From: a virus
DNA: 24,893 nt
Direction: 5' to 3' (one strand)
IMG/VR virus record: IMGVR_UViG_3300026263_000014
Location: 1 to 24,893 of that record
This document shows positions 6,652-15,693 of the stretch, in pieces. The notes below the pieces were generated by a model. That model saw only the letters and a program-made list of their open reading frames with translations, did no database searches and was not told the origin of the DNA. Position numbers and translations under genes: made by a program. Position 1 is the first letter of the stretch. Every line of letters begins with the position of its first letter.

Positions 6652-9063
6652 CTAGTTCAAGAGAATTGGCAACCCATAGAACTGAGCAGGACCAGCACCA
6701 CATCCAGCAGTGAAGACTCCAGTGTTTACGTTATATACAGCTACACCATTTTCAACTTGGTTCATTATCGCACCACCCTTGGCAGTATTGAATTCTCCGA
6801 TACCACCTGCCTTGGTGTTCACTAGGGTCAAACGACCTCCCATCTTACCGTTCACAACATCAATGATTCCACCAGGTACAGTACATTCACAAATATTAAT
6901 CTGTGCTGCTGGCATTGGACTTGGACCTACACCTGTAGCATTGATTGAAATTGTTGGACCTTTAATCAAATTGACCACACCTGTTATAGCAGGAATGGGA
7001 TTAAGCATACCAACGTTCTTAAAGTGAACATTGTTAATAAATTCTGTCTTCCAAGCACACTCATTAATGATCTCACCAGATATGGAGTTCATTAGTGAAG
7101 ATGCTTTCACTGACATTGCAGAGGTGTTAACAGCAAACTCATTAAGGGCATTAAACGTGATATTAGGAGCCTGTATTTTGTAATCTCCTTCATAGCTAAC
7201 ATCGTAGTCAGATGCAAACGTTTGTGCTGCTTTAGATTGCTTGGTACCATCAGGGCCGACACCCTGTGATACGTGTAGGTTCTGTGTACCTCCAACTTCT
7301 ATGTTGAAATTACCCATCACCTTGAGAGTATAGTCACCTTCTACTGTAAGTGTCTTATTACCTTTAACTGTCTTACAGTCGTCACGACCTAAGATCTTAG
7401 TCTCATTACCAGGAATATTGGTATGTTGATCACCGTGAGCAGTTGCAATAACAGTCTGACCACCAGCGTGTGAAACAATTGTCTTCTCTTTGCCTGGTGT
7501 ATTATCCTGTATGGTTGTAGCACCATTCATTGACGTAACTGCTTGAACCTTATAAGGATCAATAGCTTGCATCAAGCTAGAGAAATAATCTCCTTTAGTT
7601 TGATGATTACCACCACTACTACCAGACATATCAATCTCAATCTCTTGTTGTAGAAATTCTGGTACATCTTCACAAGTACTCGTACCTAACAATGGTAACC
7701 AGAACGTTTGTTTAGGCGGTCTATGACTTCTACCACAATCCTTATTACCAAACAATGCTTTCAATAGACCCATTATGATGCTGATCAATGAAGACCAGTT
7801 CATCTTAGAGAAATCAAATGAGAATAATGATGTAAGTTTAGATATTGCACTCAATCCACCTTTAGCAACAGCGATAGCAGCCATTACCTTCTGACCCATC
7901 GCAGAAACCTTACCCATTGCTCCTTGAACCTTGCTTAGAACACCATTAACTGTGTCATCTACCTTACTAGCAAGACCACCAACTACCTTGTCAACAATAT
8001 TTGCAGAGATACTATCAGCAAAACCACTGATATCACTCATAGCACCACTAATGGCACCTAATATATAATTTCCTTCAAATCCACAGAATAGACCTGTGAT
8101 AAAACTGGATAATTTGGTTAATGTTTGAATGATACCCAATGGTATAACATTAGTCAGTGCACCCATCAAACTACTAATCATACCTTCCAAGGCTTTGGCT
8201 AGTACGTTCTTTAATGCACTCATAACACCACTGATGGCATTAGATACTGCTGTCTTTATACCCTCGAATGATGATTCAAGTACATCATTCCTCAATTTCT
8301 TACCAGTAATGATAGAAATTAAGTTTCCATTGCTATCCTTAGCAATTGAACCCGATAACTGACCGAATTCGTTAAGCATCCTCTTGAGATCTCTTTCGAA
8401 TCCTTTACCTGCTGGTCCTGATAGTCCATCTGCTATGCCTTGAGCATCAGCAGGAACTTTCATTGGGTTTGTGTATACGTTGCCTGGTGCTCTTTGTTCT
8501 GCTACAGAAATGACACCACGGGACTTCTCTTCTCCTCCGTTCTCATCTCCTCGCTGTGATCCACCTACAACGTTAAAAGGGGCTCCTCCGTGAACTACGT
8601 CTCCTTGTAAAGACTTAGACTGAGGTGACATTTCACTGTCTGGTACTGCTTTCGTAGAATCAGCAACGATCGTTGCTCCAGCACCTTCCTCTGAATTTGC
8701 TGCTCCGTCTTTACTGTTGTTCTTGAATCCACGTAGTGAACCCATAACAACTGGTAGTTGTGCTTCCTCACCATCAAGGAAGAAACCTAAAACCTGTGCA
8801 CCGACCTGAAGTTCACACTTCGTCCCAGAGTTTTTAATACCTGCCTGATCCGTTGGGAGCATTGTAACTGCCCAAGGTAGGTCTGTTGTGGGTATTTCTT
8901 TCGTATACGCTACTTCACCCGCACCAGTGTACCACCCTATAATACGTACCTTAGTACGTCCTAGGTTTTGAGGATCCTCGATGTCTTCGACTTCGCCCAC
9001 CCACCAGGTGAACCCGTCTCTTCCCATTACATCCGACTTTCCTATAGCGTCAAGAACTGGCAT
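6652..9063 (-). CDS. gp5: Baseplate central spike / hub protein gp5-like, without visible lysozyme domain (803 aa)
   Basis: Residues about 15-110 look like the gp5/VgrG OB-fold domain: GFTWWVGEVEDIEDPQNLGR, then KVRIIGWYT and a GAQVLGFFLDGEEAQLPVVMGSL strand pair. The C-terminal third is the triple beta-helix needle type, with short strand repeats such as GNKTLTVEGDYTLKVMGNFNIEVGG. Between them lies a long Ala/Gly/Ser/Leu-rich amphipathic segment (roughly residues 260-430) where T4 gp5 would carry its lysozyme; I see no T4-lysozyme-like catalytic motif. A CGRSHRPPKQTFWLP segment follows. The trimer is expected to form the membrane-piercing spike on the gp27 hub. The gene starts directly after the oxygenase stop (TAAATG), with a GATAAATA motif 32 bases upstream of the ATG. 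It is longer than T4 gp5 (575 residues). Confidence 0.88.
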   Translation of the reverse strand: MPVLDAIGKSDVMGRDGFTWWVGEVEDIEDPQNLGRTKVRIIGWYTGAGEVAYTKEIPTTDLPWAVTMLPTDQAGIKNSGTKCELQVGAQVLGFFLDGEEAQLPVVMGSLRGFKNNSKDGAANSEEGAGATIVADSTKAVPDSEMSPQSKSLQGDVVHGGAPFNVVGGSQRGDENGGEEKSRGVISVAEQRAPGNVYTNPMKVPADAQGIADGLSGPAGKGFERDLKRMLNEFGQLSGSIAKDSNGNLISIITGKKLRNDVLESSFEGIKTAVSNAISGVMSALKNVLAKALEGMISSLMGALTNVIPLGIIQTLTKLSSFITGLFCGFEGNYILGAISGAMSDISGFADSISANIVDKVVGGLASKVDDTVNGVLSKVQGAMGKVSAMGQKVMAAIAVAKGGLSAISKLTSLFSFDFSKMNWSSLISIIMGLLKALFGNKDCGRSHRPPKQTFWLPLLGTSTCEDVPEFLQQEIEIDMSGSSGGNHQTKGDYFSSLMQAIDPYKVQAVTSMNGATTIQDNTPGKEKTIVSHAGGQTVIATAHGDQHTNIPGNETKILGRDDCKTVKGNKTLTVEGDYTLKVMGNFNIEVGGTQNLHVSQGVGPDGTKQSKAAQTFASDYDVSYEGDYKIQAPNITFNALNEFAVNTSAMSVKASSLMNSISGEIINECAWKTEFINNVHFKNVGMLNPIPAITGVVNLIKGPTISINATGVGPSPMPAAQINICECTVPGGIIDVVNGKMGGRLTLVNTKAGGIGEFNTAKGGAIMNQVENGVAVYNVNTGVFTAGCGAGPAQFYGLPILLN

Positions 9064-9645
9064 TTATGCGTATGAAATCCATCCTGTTACTATATATTTA
9101 TCTTCTTTAGGTGCAGGTATTCCGTGGTGTACGTGAGTCCAGTCTGCTGGCCAGATCATAGTCAGTCCTTTCTTAGGTTCTAACTCTAGATCTTGGTGTA
9201 CAAAGTTAGTACCACCACCCTCTTCAATGTCATTAAGATAGGTCATCCAGACTAGATGTCTGAAGGAACTTGTCTTATTAGATCCTACACGTTCAGTGTG
9301 AGGTTGAGAGAAACAAGCACCAGGAATATAATGCTGTATATTAAATGGTTCAAGTACCTCTAAGTCTGCCATCGAAGCCCAAGGATACTGTTCGATGTAT
9401 AGAGATATTCCACCTTGAACTGCATCAAGATATTTGACAATACGTGGATCCTTTATCCAAGATGGTACTGCCATATCCATTGATTGCTTGATAACCTTAT
9501 TCACCCCTTGTGATGTTTCACCAGGAGTTTTCTCTAGGTAGTCACAGGTCTCGTAAAAATCAAGTACACCGTCACAAATATCTGCATCTATGGTCCCTCC
9601 TGCTATAAAGGATTGAACCACTCTAGTAGGTGTTTCTTCAGTCAT
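9064..9645 (-). CDS. 2-oxoglutarate/Fe(II)-dependent oxygenase, prolyl-4-hydroxylase type (193 aa)
   Basis: The C-terminal half shows the double-stranded beta-helix pattern of P4H-type oxygenases. An iron-binding H116-x-E118 in QPHTE is followed by LVWMTYLND and EEGGGTNF (residues 131-148). The strand PKKGLTMIWPADWTHVHHG carries the distal iron ligand, probably H173, and the final DKYIVTGWIS has K183 in the place of the co-substrate-binding Lys/Arg. Such enzymes couple oxidation of 2-oxoglutarate to hydroxylation of a substrate; the substrate here is unknown. The proximal ligand pair is H-x-E instead of the commoner H-x-D. The gene sits between a small membrane protein and gp5, inside the tail block, so modification of a virion protein is conceivable. 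P4H-like genes are common in cyanophage genomes. Confidence 0.85.
   Translation of the reverse strand: MTEETPTRVVQSFIAGGTIDADICDGVLDFYETCDYLEKTPGETSQGVNKVIKQSMDMAVPSWIKDPRIVKYLDAVQGGISLYIEQYPWASMADLEVLEPFNIQHYIPGACFSQPHTERVGSNKTSSFRHLVWMTYLNDIEEGGGTNFVHQDLELEPKKGLTMIWPADWTHVHHGIPAPKEDKYIVTGWISYA
9095..9102 (-). promoter_or_regulatory. Possible late promoter upstream of gp5 (GATAAATA)
   Basis: The minus strand has GATAAATA, one mismatch from TATAAATA, 32 bases upstream of the gp5 ATG and inside the 3' end of the oxygenase gene. The spacing to the start codon is close to that of the exact motif before the 441-residue gene. Because it lies in coding sequence and other one-mismatch copies occur by chance elsewhere, this is a moderate call. 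Confidence 0.35.
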
Positions 9646-9648
9646 AAT

Positions 9649-9822
9649 TTAATTGTTCCAGTGACGAATTACCCCTGCTGTAATAAAGCAGTTAGTTATA
9701 AGATATGTAGCAAAGATGAAAGACCTCATAATTGCTACAATATTATCGTATCGTTTAGTTGCCTCATCACTAAAAGAACCCAGAGTATACTTCCAGACTC
9801 TCCATAATCTTCTAATCATCAT
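9649..9822 (-). CDS. Small single-span membrane protein (57 aa)
   Basis: Two consecutive ATG codons (9822 and 9819) open a frame beginning MMIRRLWRVWKYTLGSFSDE. Residues 29-52 (NIVAIMRSFIFATYLITNCF and following ITAG) form one hydrophobic span, and the protein ends VIRHWNN. The basic Arg/Lys N-terminus suggests that end stays in the cytoplasm. The start overlaps the stop of the upstream His-rich gene by 11 bases and its stop is three bases before the oxygenase ATG, so it fits the coupled gene chain exactly. Short proteins opening with an RLWRVWKY..GSFSDE segment occur in T4-like cyanophages. A role such as membrane-associated assembly or lysis control is possible, but nothing in the sequence decides it. 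Confidence 0.7.
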   Translation of the reverse strand: MMIRRLWRVWKYTLGSFSDEATKRYDNIVAIMRSFIFATYLITNCFITAGVIRHWNN

Positions 9823-10039
9823 AAACTAAGCATTCTGGTTCGTCTGGATGCTGATCGCAGAATAGTTCTAAGCAGTTAGGATCGTGATGATCTCCTGCTA
9901 CGATCTCATCGTGATGATGCTCTTCATATTCTATCAAATCGTGTAGCTCTTCCTCAGTGTGTCTTCGTGCTTGAGGTGATGTCTGAGGATCATCAAGGAT
10001 CTCTTTATCGTGTTGGATATGTTGTTCTATAGTAGTCAT
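9812..10039 (-). CDS. Small acidic His-rich protein of unknown function (75 aa)
   Basis: A hydrophilic protein with an N-terminal helical part (MTTIEQHIQHDKEILDDPQT, then RRHTEEELHDLIEYEE) and a His/Asp cluster HHHDEIVAGDHHDPN. A C-terminal part holds two cysteines (C56-x-x-x-x-C61 region, C70) and ends CLVYDD. The His/Asp/Cys content suggests metal binding, but no classical zinc motif is present. It begins six bases after the gp27-like stop and overlaps the small membrane-protein gene. The conserved-looking opening and ending recall short hypothetical proteins of T4-like cyanophages. Function unknown. Confidence 0.7.
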   Translation of the reverse strand: MTTIEQHIQHDKEILDDPQTSPQARRHTEEELHDLIEYEEHHHDEIVAGDHHDPNCLELFCDQHPDEPECLVYDD

Positions 10040-10045
10040 AATTGT

Positions 10046-11461
10046 TTAACTTGGAGTAGTGATACTATCTTTGGATAGGTTTAGTATAGTAGTGACCCCT
10101 TCTGGATTGTACTTATGTGTCAGTCCTGTAATAAGGTATATACCTGAGTAAACAGGATCTGGCATAGTTCTCTCCTCTTCTTTTGTTGAAGCAGGGATAA
10201 CACATTCTAACTGTTGTCCTACTGCTAATGCTACATTACCTGGTACCGTAATGTCAAGGGTTATCGCTTTCAATAACTGCCATCGGCTGAAACTGTAAGC
10301 AGATGCCCACACTGTATCATAATCCATATTACCAGCACCACCCGTAGAATTTTGGGCAGAGGCACTGTTTTTCATACCAGGAAGAGCACGTATCTTAGTA
10401 CGAGTAGGTCTCTTATCATCAAAGTATATAGTCTTGACTTTGGGATATGGGAACTGATCATTCAAAATTCCCTCTGCTTTTTTAGCAACTCCAAACACAG
10501 CACTCAATCCCATATGTAGTGGTGGTTGGATGGAACCAGATGCACCTTGTTGATTACTAGGGTCATCAGCAGGAGCGTCACCATCACCAGCAGCAGGTAA
10601 ATTACCACTAGTCAAAGCAGGTAACTTAAGTCCCAGAACAGTATTGCTATAAGCACCAGACCTCATCTTCTCTAGATGATTTGCTCTATCTGGGAAGTTT
10701 AAAGTCTCAATCTTATATGCGTTTAGATCTGAATCACCTACGTTTGCTTGTTCATAGGTATACTTAGCTGGTCTCTTAGAACTTGGGTTCCTATTAGAAC
10801 AAAGCCAGTCTATAGTATGGAAATAATATCCATCTCTATTCTCATAGAAGACATAACCAGCAGTATTAGTAACAGAACTAACCACCTTATCTGAGATATA
10901 TGCTATACAGTCAAATGGTCTCCAAGTCGGAGCTAAGAAGTTGAAATTACCTTTGGATGGTTCATACGAATACTTCTTACCTGATGACATAAGTTTTTCA
11001 TCAACCAACTTCTTAACGTGGGATGATCCTATATCATCTTTGAATGACTTGAAGACTTTATTGGTTTCATTATTAATAGTCTCAGGTGACACAGTATAGA
11101 TTACATACAACTGTGCACGTTCAGACTTAGTAATAGCACCAATCTTAAATATTTTCTGAGTTATTTCCAACTCAACTCCAGGAGCAGAGTCAGTCTCTAT
11201 GGTTATTTGAATAATCTCATTACCACTAAGACTACTAATAAGGTCAATAGTATCGAAAATTGCTATCTCCATCCTAATCGAAGGAGAATCTATTGACTCA
11301 ATATAATTCCAACCAGAACAAACCTTCCTGATATCAACAACAGAACCCTCCTTGGGGTTTACTTGATCAGTCTTAGTTGTAGGATCTGAATCATCCTGTG
11401 TTACAAGGTTAAATCTAGTTAACTTATAACCTTTGGGTTGACTTGGTAAGTTGTCGGTCAT
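10046..11461 (-). CDS. gp27: Baseplate hub protein, gp27-like (471 aa)
   Basis: The protein is soluble and beta-rich with the organisation of phage tail-hub proteins. An N-terminal domain has a VVDIRKVCSGWNYIESIDSP segment and a METH-like strand MEIAIFDTIDLI. A central domain contains WRPFDCIAYISDKVVSS and YVFYENRDGYYFHTIDWL (near residues 180-220). At the end, VGQQLECVIPA and YSGIYLITGLTHKYNPEGVT form the last barrel strands. The 'DGYYF..ID.L' and 'SG.YLITGLTH' patterns are typical of gp27/gp44-type hub proteins, on which the gp5 spike sits. It begins with a four-base ATGA overlap with the tape-measure-like gene upstream, and gp5 lies three genes downstream, in line with a hub block. Similarity to T4 gp27 itself is distant and inferred from position and pattern. 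A low-complexity insert (GDGDAPADDPSNQQGASG) lies near residue 295. Confidence 0.75.
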   Translation of the reverse strand: MTDNLPSQPKGYKLTRFNLVTQDDSDPTTKTDQVNPKEGSVVDIRKVCSGWNYIESIDSPSIRMEIAIFDTIDLISSLSGNEIIQITIETDSAPGVELEITQKIFKIGAITKSERAQLYVIYTVSPETINNETNKVFKSFKDDIGSSHVKKLVDEKLMSSGKKYSYEPSKGNFNFLAPTWRPFDCIAYISDKVVSSVTNTAGYVFYENRDGYYFHTIDWLCSNRNPSSKRPAKYTYEQANVGDSDLNAYKIETLNFPDRANHLEKMRSGAYSNTVLGLKLPALTSGNLPAAGDGDAPADDPSNQQGASGSIQPPLHMGLSAVFGVAKKAEGILNDQFPYPKVKTIYFDDKRPTRTKIRALPGMKNSASAQNSTGGAGNMDYDTVWASAYSFSRWQLLKAITLDITVPGNVALAVGQQLECVIPASTKEEERTMPDPVYSGIYLITGLTHKYNPEGVTTILNLSKDSITTPS

Positions 11462-13449
11462 AAGAAGTTACTAACAGGATTACTAGTTTCAGCAGTACGA
11501 CCAAATCTACTTACTAAGAACTCAGATGCTGGATTACGTACCCCTTCGTGAATGATAGGTATATCAACTTGTTCTCCAGGTGTCTCTGTTGGTGGCAAGA
11601 CTAATGCTTGTTGAATCATTGCCTCCATCTGTTGACCTAGATTACTACTTCTAACTTGACCAGCAGCAGTCTTAACACTAGCCATCATATTCTGTAAGTT
11701 TCTACCCACACCTTTAGCAGCAGGAATAGCAACGTGCTTAGCTGCTAGTGCAGCAGGTGCGTTGTTTATGTAAGCACTTGCAGCAGATTGAGCAGTATTT
11801 TGCATTAGATTTACAATTCCACCCATACTTCTCGCTGGTTTACCAATCGATAATGGCATACTAGCACGTGCATTAACAAAATTAGATACATTAACTTGTC
11901 CACCAGTAGAGAATCCAGGAACCTTGTATCCGTGTGCCTTTGCTTGAACTGCTTGCCTTCTACTTAAACTAGGATCTCGACGTGTGTGTGGTGTATCAAC
12001 AGGTATAACAAAACCACCTGATGATCTTTGTGCTACGTACTCTGTACCGTGACCTATAAAGTCAACACCCTTACCTGTTAATGATACAGGATAACCAGAC
12101 TGAGGACCGTGTATCCAACCACCCTTACTCTTCTCAGGTAGTTTAAAGTCCATATTAAATGGAACTATACCACCAATAGATCTCCAAGGTACTATCCCAC
12201 CTTTACTCTTCTCAGGTTTATCCTTATTCTCTTCAGCATTTTTCTTCAATTCATCCATCTCACCACCTTTAGGCACTAGCTTAAGGAGAGCTGTAAGACC
12301 TTTAAGCATTAATATTAAAGGACCAAAGACAAGTTTACCCATAATACCAGCAACCTTTTCAATGAAAGGCATATTCGCTTTCAACCCATTAACAACTGTC
12401 TGCATAGCAGGTCCAAGTGCTTCAAATACCTCCTTCACTGCATCCTTCAATGGTTCCATAAGTTTATTGAACCATTCCATAACAACACCAAATACATCCT
12501 TGATTCCATTGAGGAAATCACCAGCGATAGGTCCTAAGAACTTACCAACGTTCTCACCTAAGAAACCACCAAGTGCAGATCCAATGATACCACCTAGGGG
12601 TCCTAGGAACTTAGCACCAATCTCACCACCTGCTAATGCACCAGTTGTCTTACCTAATGCTGCACCACGAGCAGCTCCTTCCCTATCTTCTTCTGCTATT
12701 GACTCATCATTCTTAACTCTTTGATATGCCTCAACACCTTGTCCTAATGCTAGTGATGCTCTACCCAGTACAGTTCCACCAAGGAACTTACCTAGGTTCA
12801 TAATACCACCACCAACCATCTGGAAGACACCAGTGATACTCTTAATAAACCCTACAGGATTCGTTAAGAAGGCTAAACCAGCTAAAGCACCACCTAAACC
12901 AGCGATGCCTTGCAGTTTCTCCATAGCAGAGTTACCTTCACCAAATGTTTTCTCCCAGTTCTCACCAACCCAGTTGGCAAGCTTAGTGAATATATTAACT
13001 AAACCATCCCAAATCTTTTGTATTCGTTCGAATGTCTTGATAATATTCTCTCGATTCTTAGGATCACTCAACCAATCCAAAGCCTTGTACATCACAAGAC
13101 TCTTGAAGAACTTCATAAGATTCCCTAAGAATCCCATTCCTCCTCCAACAATCTTCGCTACTGTCTTACTATCATCCTTACCACCCTTATCTGCTTCTAA
13201 CTTATTCTCTCTACTAGCATCAGATGCTAGACCTTGTGCTCTCTTTGCTCGTTCAGCAGCATTCTTTTGTTGATTCTTTATCTCCTTTAAAGCTACACCA
13301 ATACTATTAACTGTAGCACCTAGGGAATTAATTGCTGAGATAGTCGTAGAAAAACTTGTCCCTGCAATGGTTTTATTACCGACAGTCGTCTTGGTATCTC
13401 CGTCGGGTGGAGTTACCATCTTAAAAAATCTAATCTTACTTACTGCCAT
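11458..13449 (-). CDS. Tape-measure-like tail protein, copy 2 (663 aa)
   Basis: The N-terminal region is a charged helix (KEIKNQQKNAAERAKRAQGL), followed by KALDWLSDPKNRENI, a segment also seen in the upstream gene as FTLDFMSDPKNKEFL. The middle has long amphipathic and hydrophobic stretches. One is a glycine-zipper-like part with GGEIGAKFLGPLGGIIGSAL, as in tape-measure proteins that insert into the host envelope. The C-terminal third switches to Ser/Gly/Pro-rich sequence with repeated KSKGG(I/W) and GGIVP segments and VSRFGRTAETSNPVSNFL at the end. No peptidase motif is visible. The gene lies between its paralogue and the gp27-like hub gene, joined by TAAATG and ATGA junctions. Tape-measure, hub-core or DNA-channel function is inferred from composition and location; T4 gp29 is the functional counterpart I would consider. 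Confidence 0.7.
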   Translation of the reverse strand: MAVSKIRFFKMVTPPDGDTKTTVGNKTIAGTSFSTTISAINSLGATVNSIGVALKEIKNQQKNAAERAKRAQGLASDASRENKLEADKGGKDDSKTVAKIVGGGMGFLGNLMKFFKSLVMYKALDWLSDPKNRENIIKTFERIQKIWDGLVNIFTKLANWVGENWEKTFGEGNSAMEKLQGIAGLGGALAGLAFLTNPVGFIKSITGVFQMVGGGIMNLGKFLGGTVLGRASLALGQGVEAYQRVKNDESIAEEDREGAARGAALGKTTGALAGGEIGAKFLGPLGGIIGSALGGFLGENVGKFLGPIAGDFLNGIKDVFGVVMEWFNKLMEPLKDAVKEVFEALGPAMQTVVNGLKANMPFIEKVAGIMGKLVFGPLILMLKGLTALLKLVPKGGEMDELKKNAEENKDKPEKSKGGIVPWRSIGGIVPFNMDFKLPEKSKGGWIHGPQSGYPVSLTGKGVDFIGHGTEYVAQRSSGGFVIPVDTPHTRRDPSLSRRQAVQAKAHGYKVPGFSTGGQVNVSNFVNARASMPLSIGKPARSMGGIVNLMQNTAQSAASAYINNAPAALAAKHVAIPAAKGVGRNLQNMMASVKTAAGQVRSSNLGQQMEAMIQQALVLPPTETPGEQVDIPIIHEGVRNPASEFLVSRFGRTAETSNPVSNFL

Positions 13450-15693
13450 TTAAGTTAAACCCACCTTAGCTGGTTTTATGATGTTGTGAACAGCTACACC
13501 TTCACCCGTCTTGATAACCTCTTTAATCATAGGTTGAATAACAAAGGTCTCAGTTGTGCCAGGTCCAGCGAATTGTCCAGAAGCGTCTTGTATAGATCTA
13601 TCCTTCAATTCACTATTTATTCCTCCACCTTGTGCTCCTTCTGAAGGAGTAATTTTTGCTGAAGGTTCTGCTACACCTGTGAATGGTGACTCTTTACCAT
13701 ACTTACTTAAAGGATTGATCCTACTTAGAGGATTATCTTTTGGTCTACCAACATCATTAGGATTAGTTGATGTTTCCCAATGCAAATGAGGTCCAGTAGA
13801 TTGACCAGTGTTACCAAGTAAACCTAATACAGCTCCAGGAGAGAATGTATCACCTGCCTTGAACTTGGACATCTCCTTCATATGAGCGAAGAATTGTCCC
13901 ATACCATCACTACTTGTCCAAGCAATATAGTTACCAAATCCCTTATCAAATCCTACCTGTTGTACTGTACCACCAAGGAATGCTTTAAGTTCTTCTCCAA
14001 CTGCACCAGCAATATCAACACCCATATGCATACCAGGTGACAACTTCAAGGCTCTCTCCTTCATTGCCTCCGAAGTAACAACGTGTCCTCTATTACCTTC
14101 ACCACCTGTACCAGACTCAGCAGCAGCCAACTCTTCTGCTTGCCTCTCTTTGTCTAGTTCTTTCTCACGTTCCCACTTCTCCTTAGCCTTAACTACACGT
14201 TTCTCACGTTCGATCAATTCATCAGCAAGATCTTGGATATGCTCTTCTTCGAATTGGATTCTCTCACCAATAGTATATCTCCAAGACATATTCTTACCAT
14301 CAGGATCACCATCAAACTTCTTATCACGCATAATTATAAGTTTACCTAACTTCTTCGCAGCATCTTTCTGTGCTCTCTTATGTTTCTCAACTTCCCTCTC
14401 TCTATCTCTAAATTCTTGACCTGCTTTCTGAACATCAGATGTCCACACTCCTGCTACGTCAATTCTAGAACCTAGATCCTCAGCACCTTCAACGAAATCT
14501 GCTATAGCTCTAGCACCAGTCTTGATAATCCATATCAACCCTGTAAATAGTGGTTCAAATCTTTCACTAAGGAAGTCACCTATCGCTTTAACTGCTGGTC
14601 CCATCAATGGACCTAAGAACTCAGCAATACCTTTTAATATTGGTGACAACTCCTCAAATAGATCCATTATTGGACCTACTACTGGATCAATAAATGCTTT
14701 AAACGCAGGCCAAAAAACATCCACAAAATACTCTTTAATAGGTCCAAAGATAGGTGTCATTGCATCACCTAAGAATGCACCAATCTTATCTCCTATAAAT
14801 CCACCTACTAAACTACCAACCAAAGGTGCAAATGGACCTAAGATAGGTGTTAAAAATGCTGTTAGTGCCATACTACCAACAGTAGCACCAATACCACCAC
14901 CTACAGCATTCTGTACTGTCTCACCTGCTGCTAATCTACTAGTTGTTGATACAACACCAGCAGTTAGTGACATTGCCATTGGGTTGGTGGCAAAAGCTTT
15001 TGCACCACTCAATCCTTTACTAGCTAACTTCTTAGTACCTTGAGATAAGACTTGACCAAGTTTCTTAATGCCAGGTCCAAGGAACTTACTTAATTTTTGA
15101 AAGTCTCCAAGTAATTTCCAAGGTTTGAGTATCCTATCTGCTACAAATAATGCTGCTAAACCACCTAATATCTTCAGACCACCCATTATAGGTGACTTCT
15201 CACCAAATGCTTCTAATAGCCAACCAACACCTGTAGAGAATACCTTCCAGAATGTCCCTAACCATTTACCTATAACATTAAGTGTGTTACCTAAAAATTC
15301 TTTATTCTTAGGATCAGACATAAAGTCAAGAGTAAACCATATAGCTGCCTTCTCTAATAACCATACAAATGGTGATAATAACTTCTCTATCCAAGTACCT
15401 GCTTTCTTATCAGAGTTACCAGTCTCTTTCTCTGCTTGCTTCTTAACTTGTGGTGCTATCCTCTTCTCAATCTTACCTTCCCTAGCCTTATCCTTGGATA
15501 ATGTTCTACCTCTCCGTGCATCCTTTACCGTGTCCACCTTATCTTGGTACATATCAACGATAAGATTGCCAATGTCAGACACGACAAAACCTAGACGATT
15601 CATAGAAGTCGTCATTGCGGCTACAGGATCCGTCCGAATGTCTCCTTTAACGTTCGCTGGTAGAAAATTCCTTATCTTTAATTGTCCTGCCAT
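13450..15693 (-). CDS. Tape-measure-like tail protein with C-terminal M23 peptidase domain (747 aa)
   Basis: Residues 1-100 are charged and helical. About 100-400 is a chain of hydrophobic helices and a glycine-zipper region (GATVGSMALTAFLTPILG, VGSLVGGFIGDKIGAFLGDA), a pattern common in tape-measure proteins. Residues about 420-540 form a highly charged coiled coil (ERIQFEEEHIQDLADELIER and after). From about 550 to 640 there is an M23/LytM metallopeptidase domain: H556-x-x-x-D560 in HMGVD, H604 in FAHM, and H636-x-H638 in GPHLHWE, with the usual GNTGQSTG turn. These residues bind zinc and cut peptidoglycan cross-bridges. The domain would help the tail tube pass the host wall. The gene starts directly on the gp51 stop (TAAATG) and shares a short segment with the next gene, suggesting an old duplication. 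Confidence 0.85.
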   Translation of the reverse strand: MAGQLKIRNFLPANVKGDIRTDPVAAMTTSMNRLGFVVSDIGNLIVDMYQDKVDTVKDARRGRTLSKDKAREGKIEKRIAPQVKKQAEKETGNSDKKAGTWIEKLLSPFVWLLEKAAIWFTLDFMSDPKNKEFLGNTLNVIGKWLGTFWKVFSTGVGWLLEAFGEKSPIMGGLKILGGLAALFVADRILKPWKLLGDFQKLSKFLGPGIKKLGQVLSQGTKKLASKGLSGAKAFATNPMAMSLTAGVVSTTSRLAAGETVQNAVGGGIGATVGSMALTAFLTPILGPFAPLVGSLVGGFIGDKIGAFLGDAMTPIFGPIKEYFVDVFWPAFKAFIDPVVGPIMDLFEELSPILKGIAEFLGPLMGPAVKAIGDFLSERFEPLFTGLIWIIKTGARAIADFVEGAEDLGSRIDVAGVWTSDVQKAGQEFRDREREVEKHKRAQKDAAKKLGKLIIMRDKKFDGDPDGKNMSWRYTIGERIQFEEEHIQDLADELIEREKRVVKAKEKWEREKELDKERQAEELAAAESGTGGEGNRGHVVTSEAMKERALKLSPGMHMGVDIAGAVGEELKAFLGGTVQQVGFDKGFGNYIAWTSSDGMGQFFAHMKEMSKFKAGDTFSPGAVLGLLGNTGQSTGPHLHWETSTNPNDVGRPKDNPLSRINPLSKYGKESPFTGVAEPSAKITPSEGAQGGGINSELKDRSIQDASGQFAGPGTTETFVIQPMIKEVIKTGEGVAVHNIIKPAKVGLT

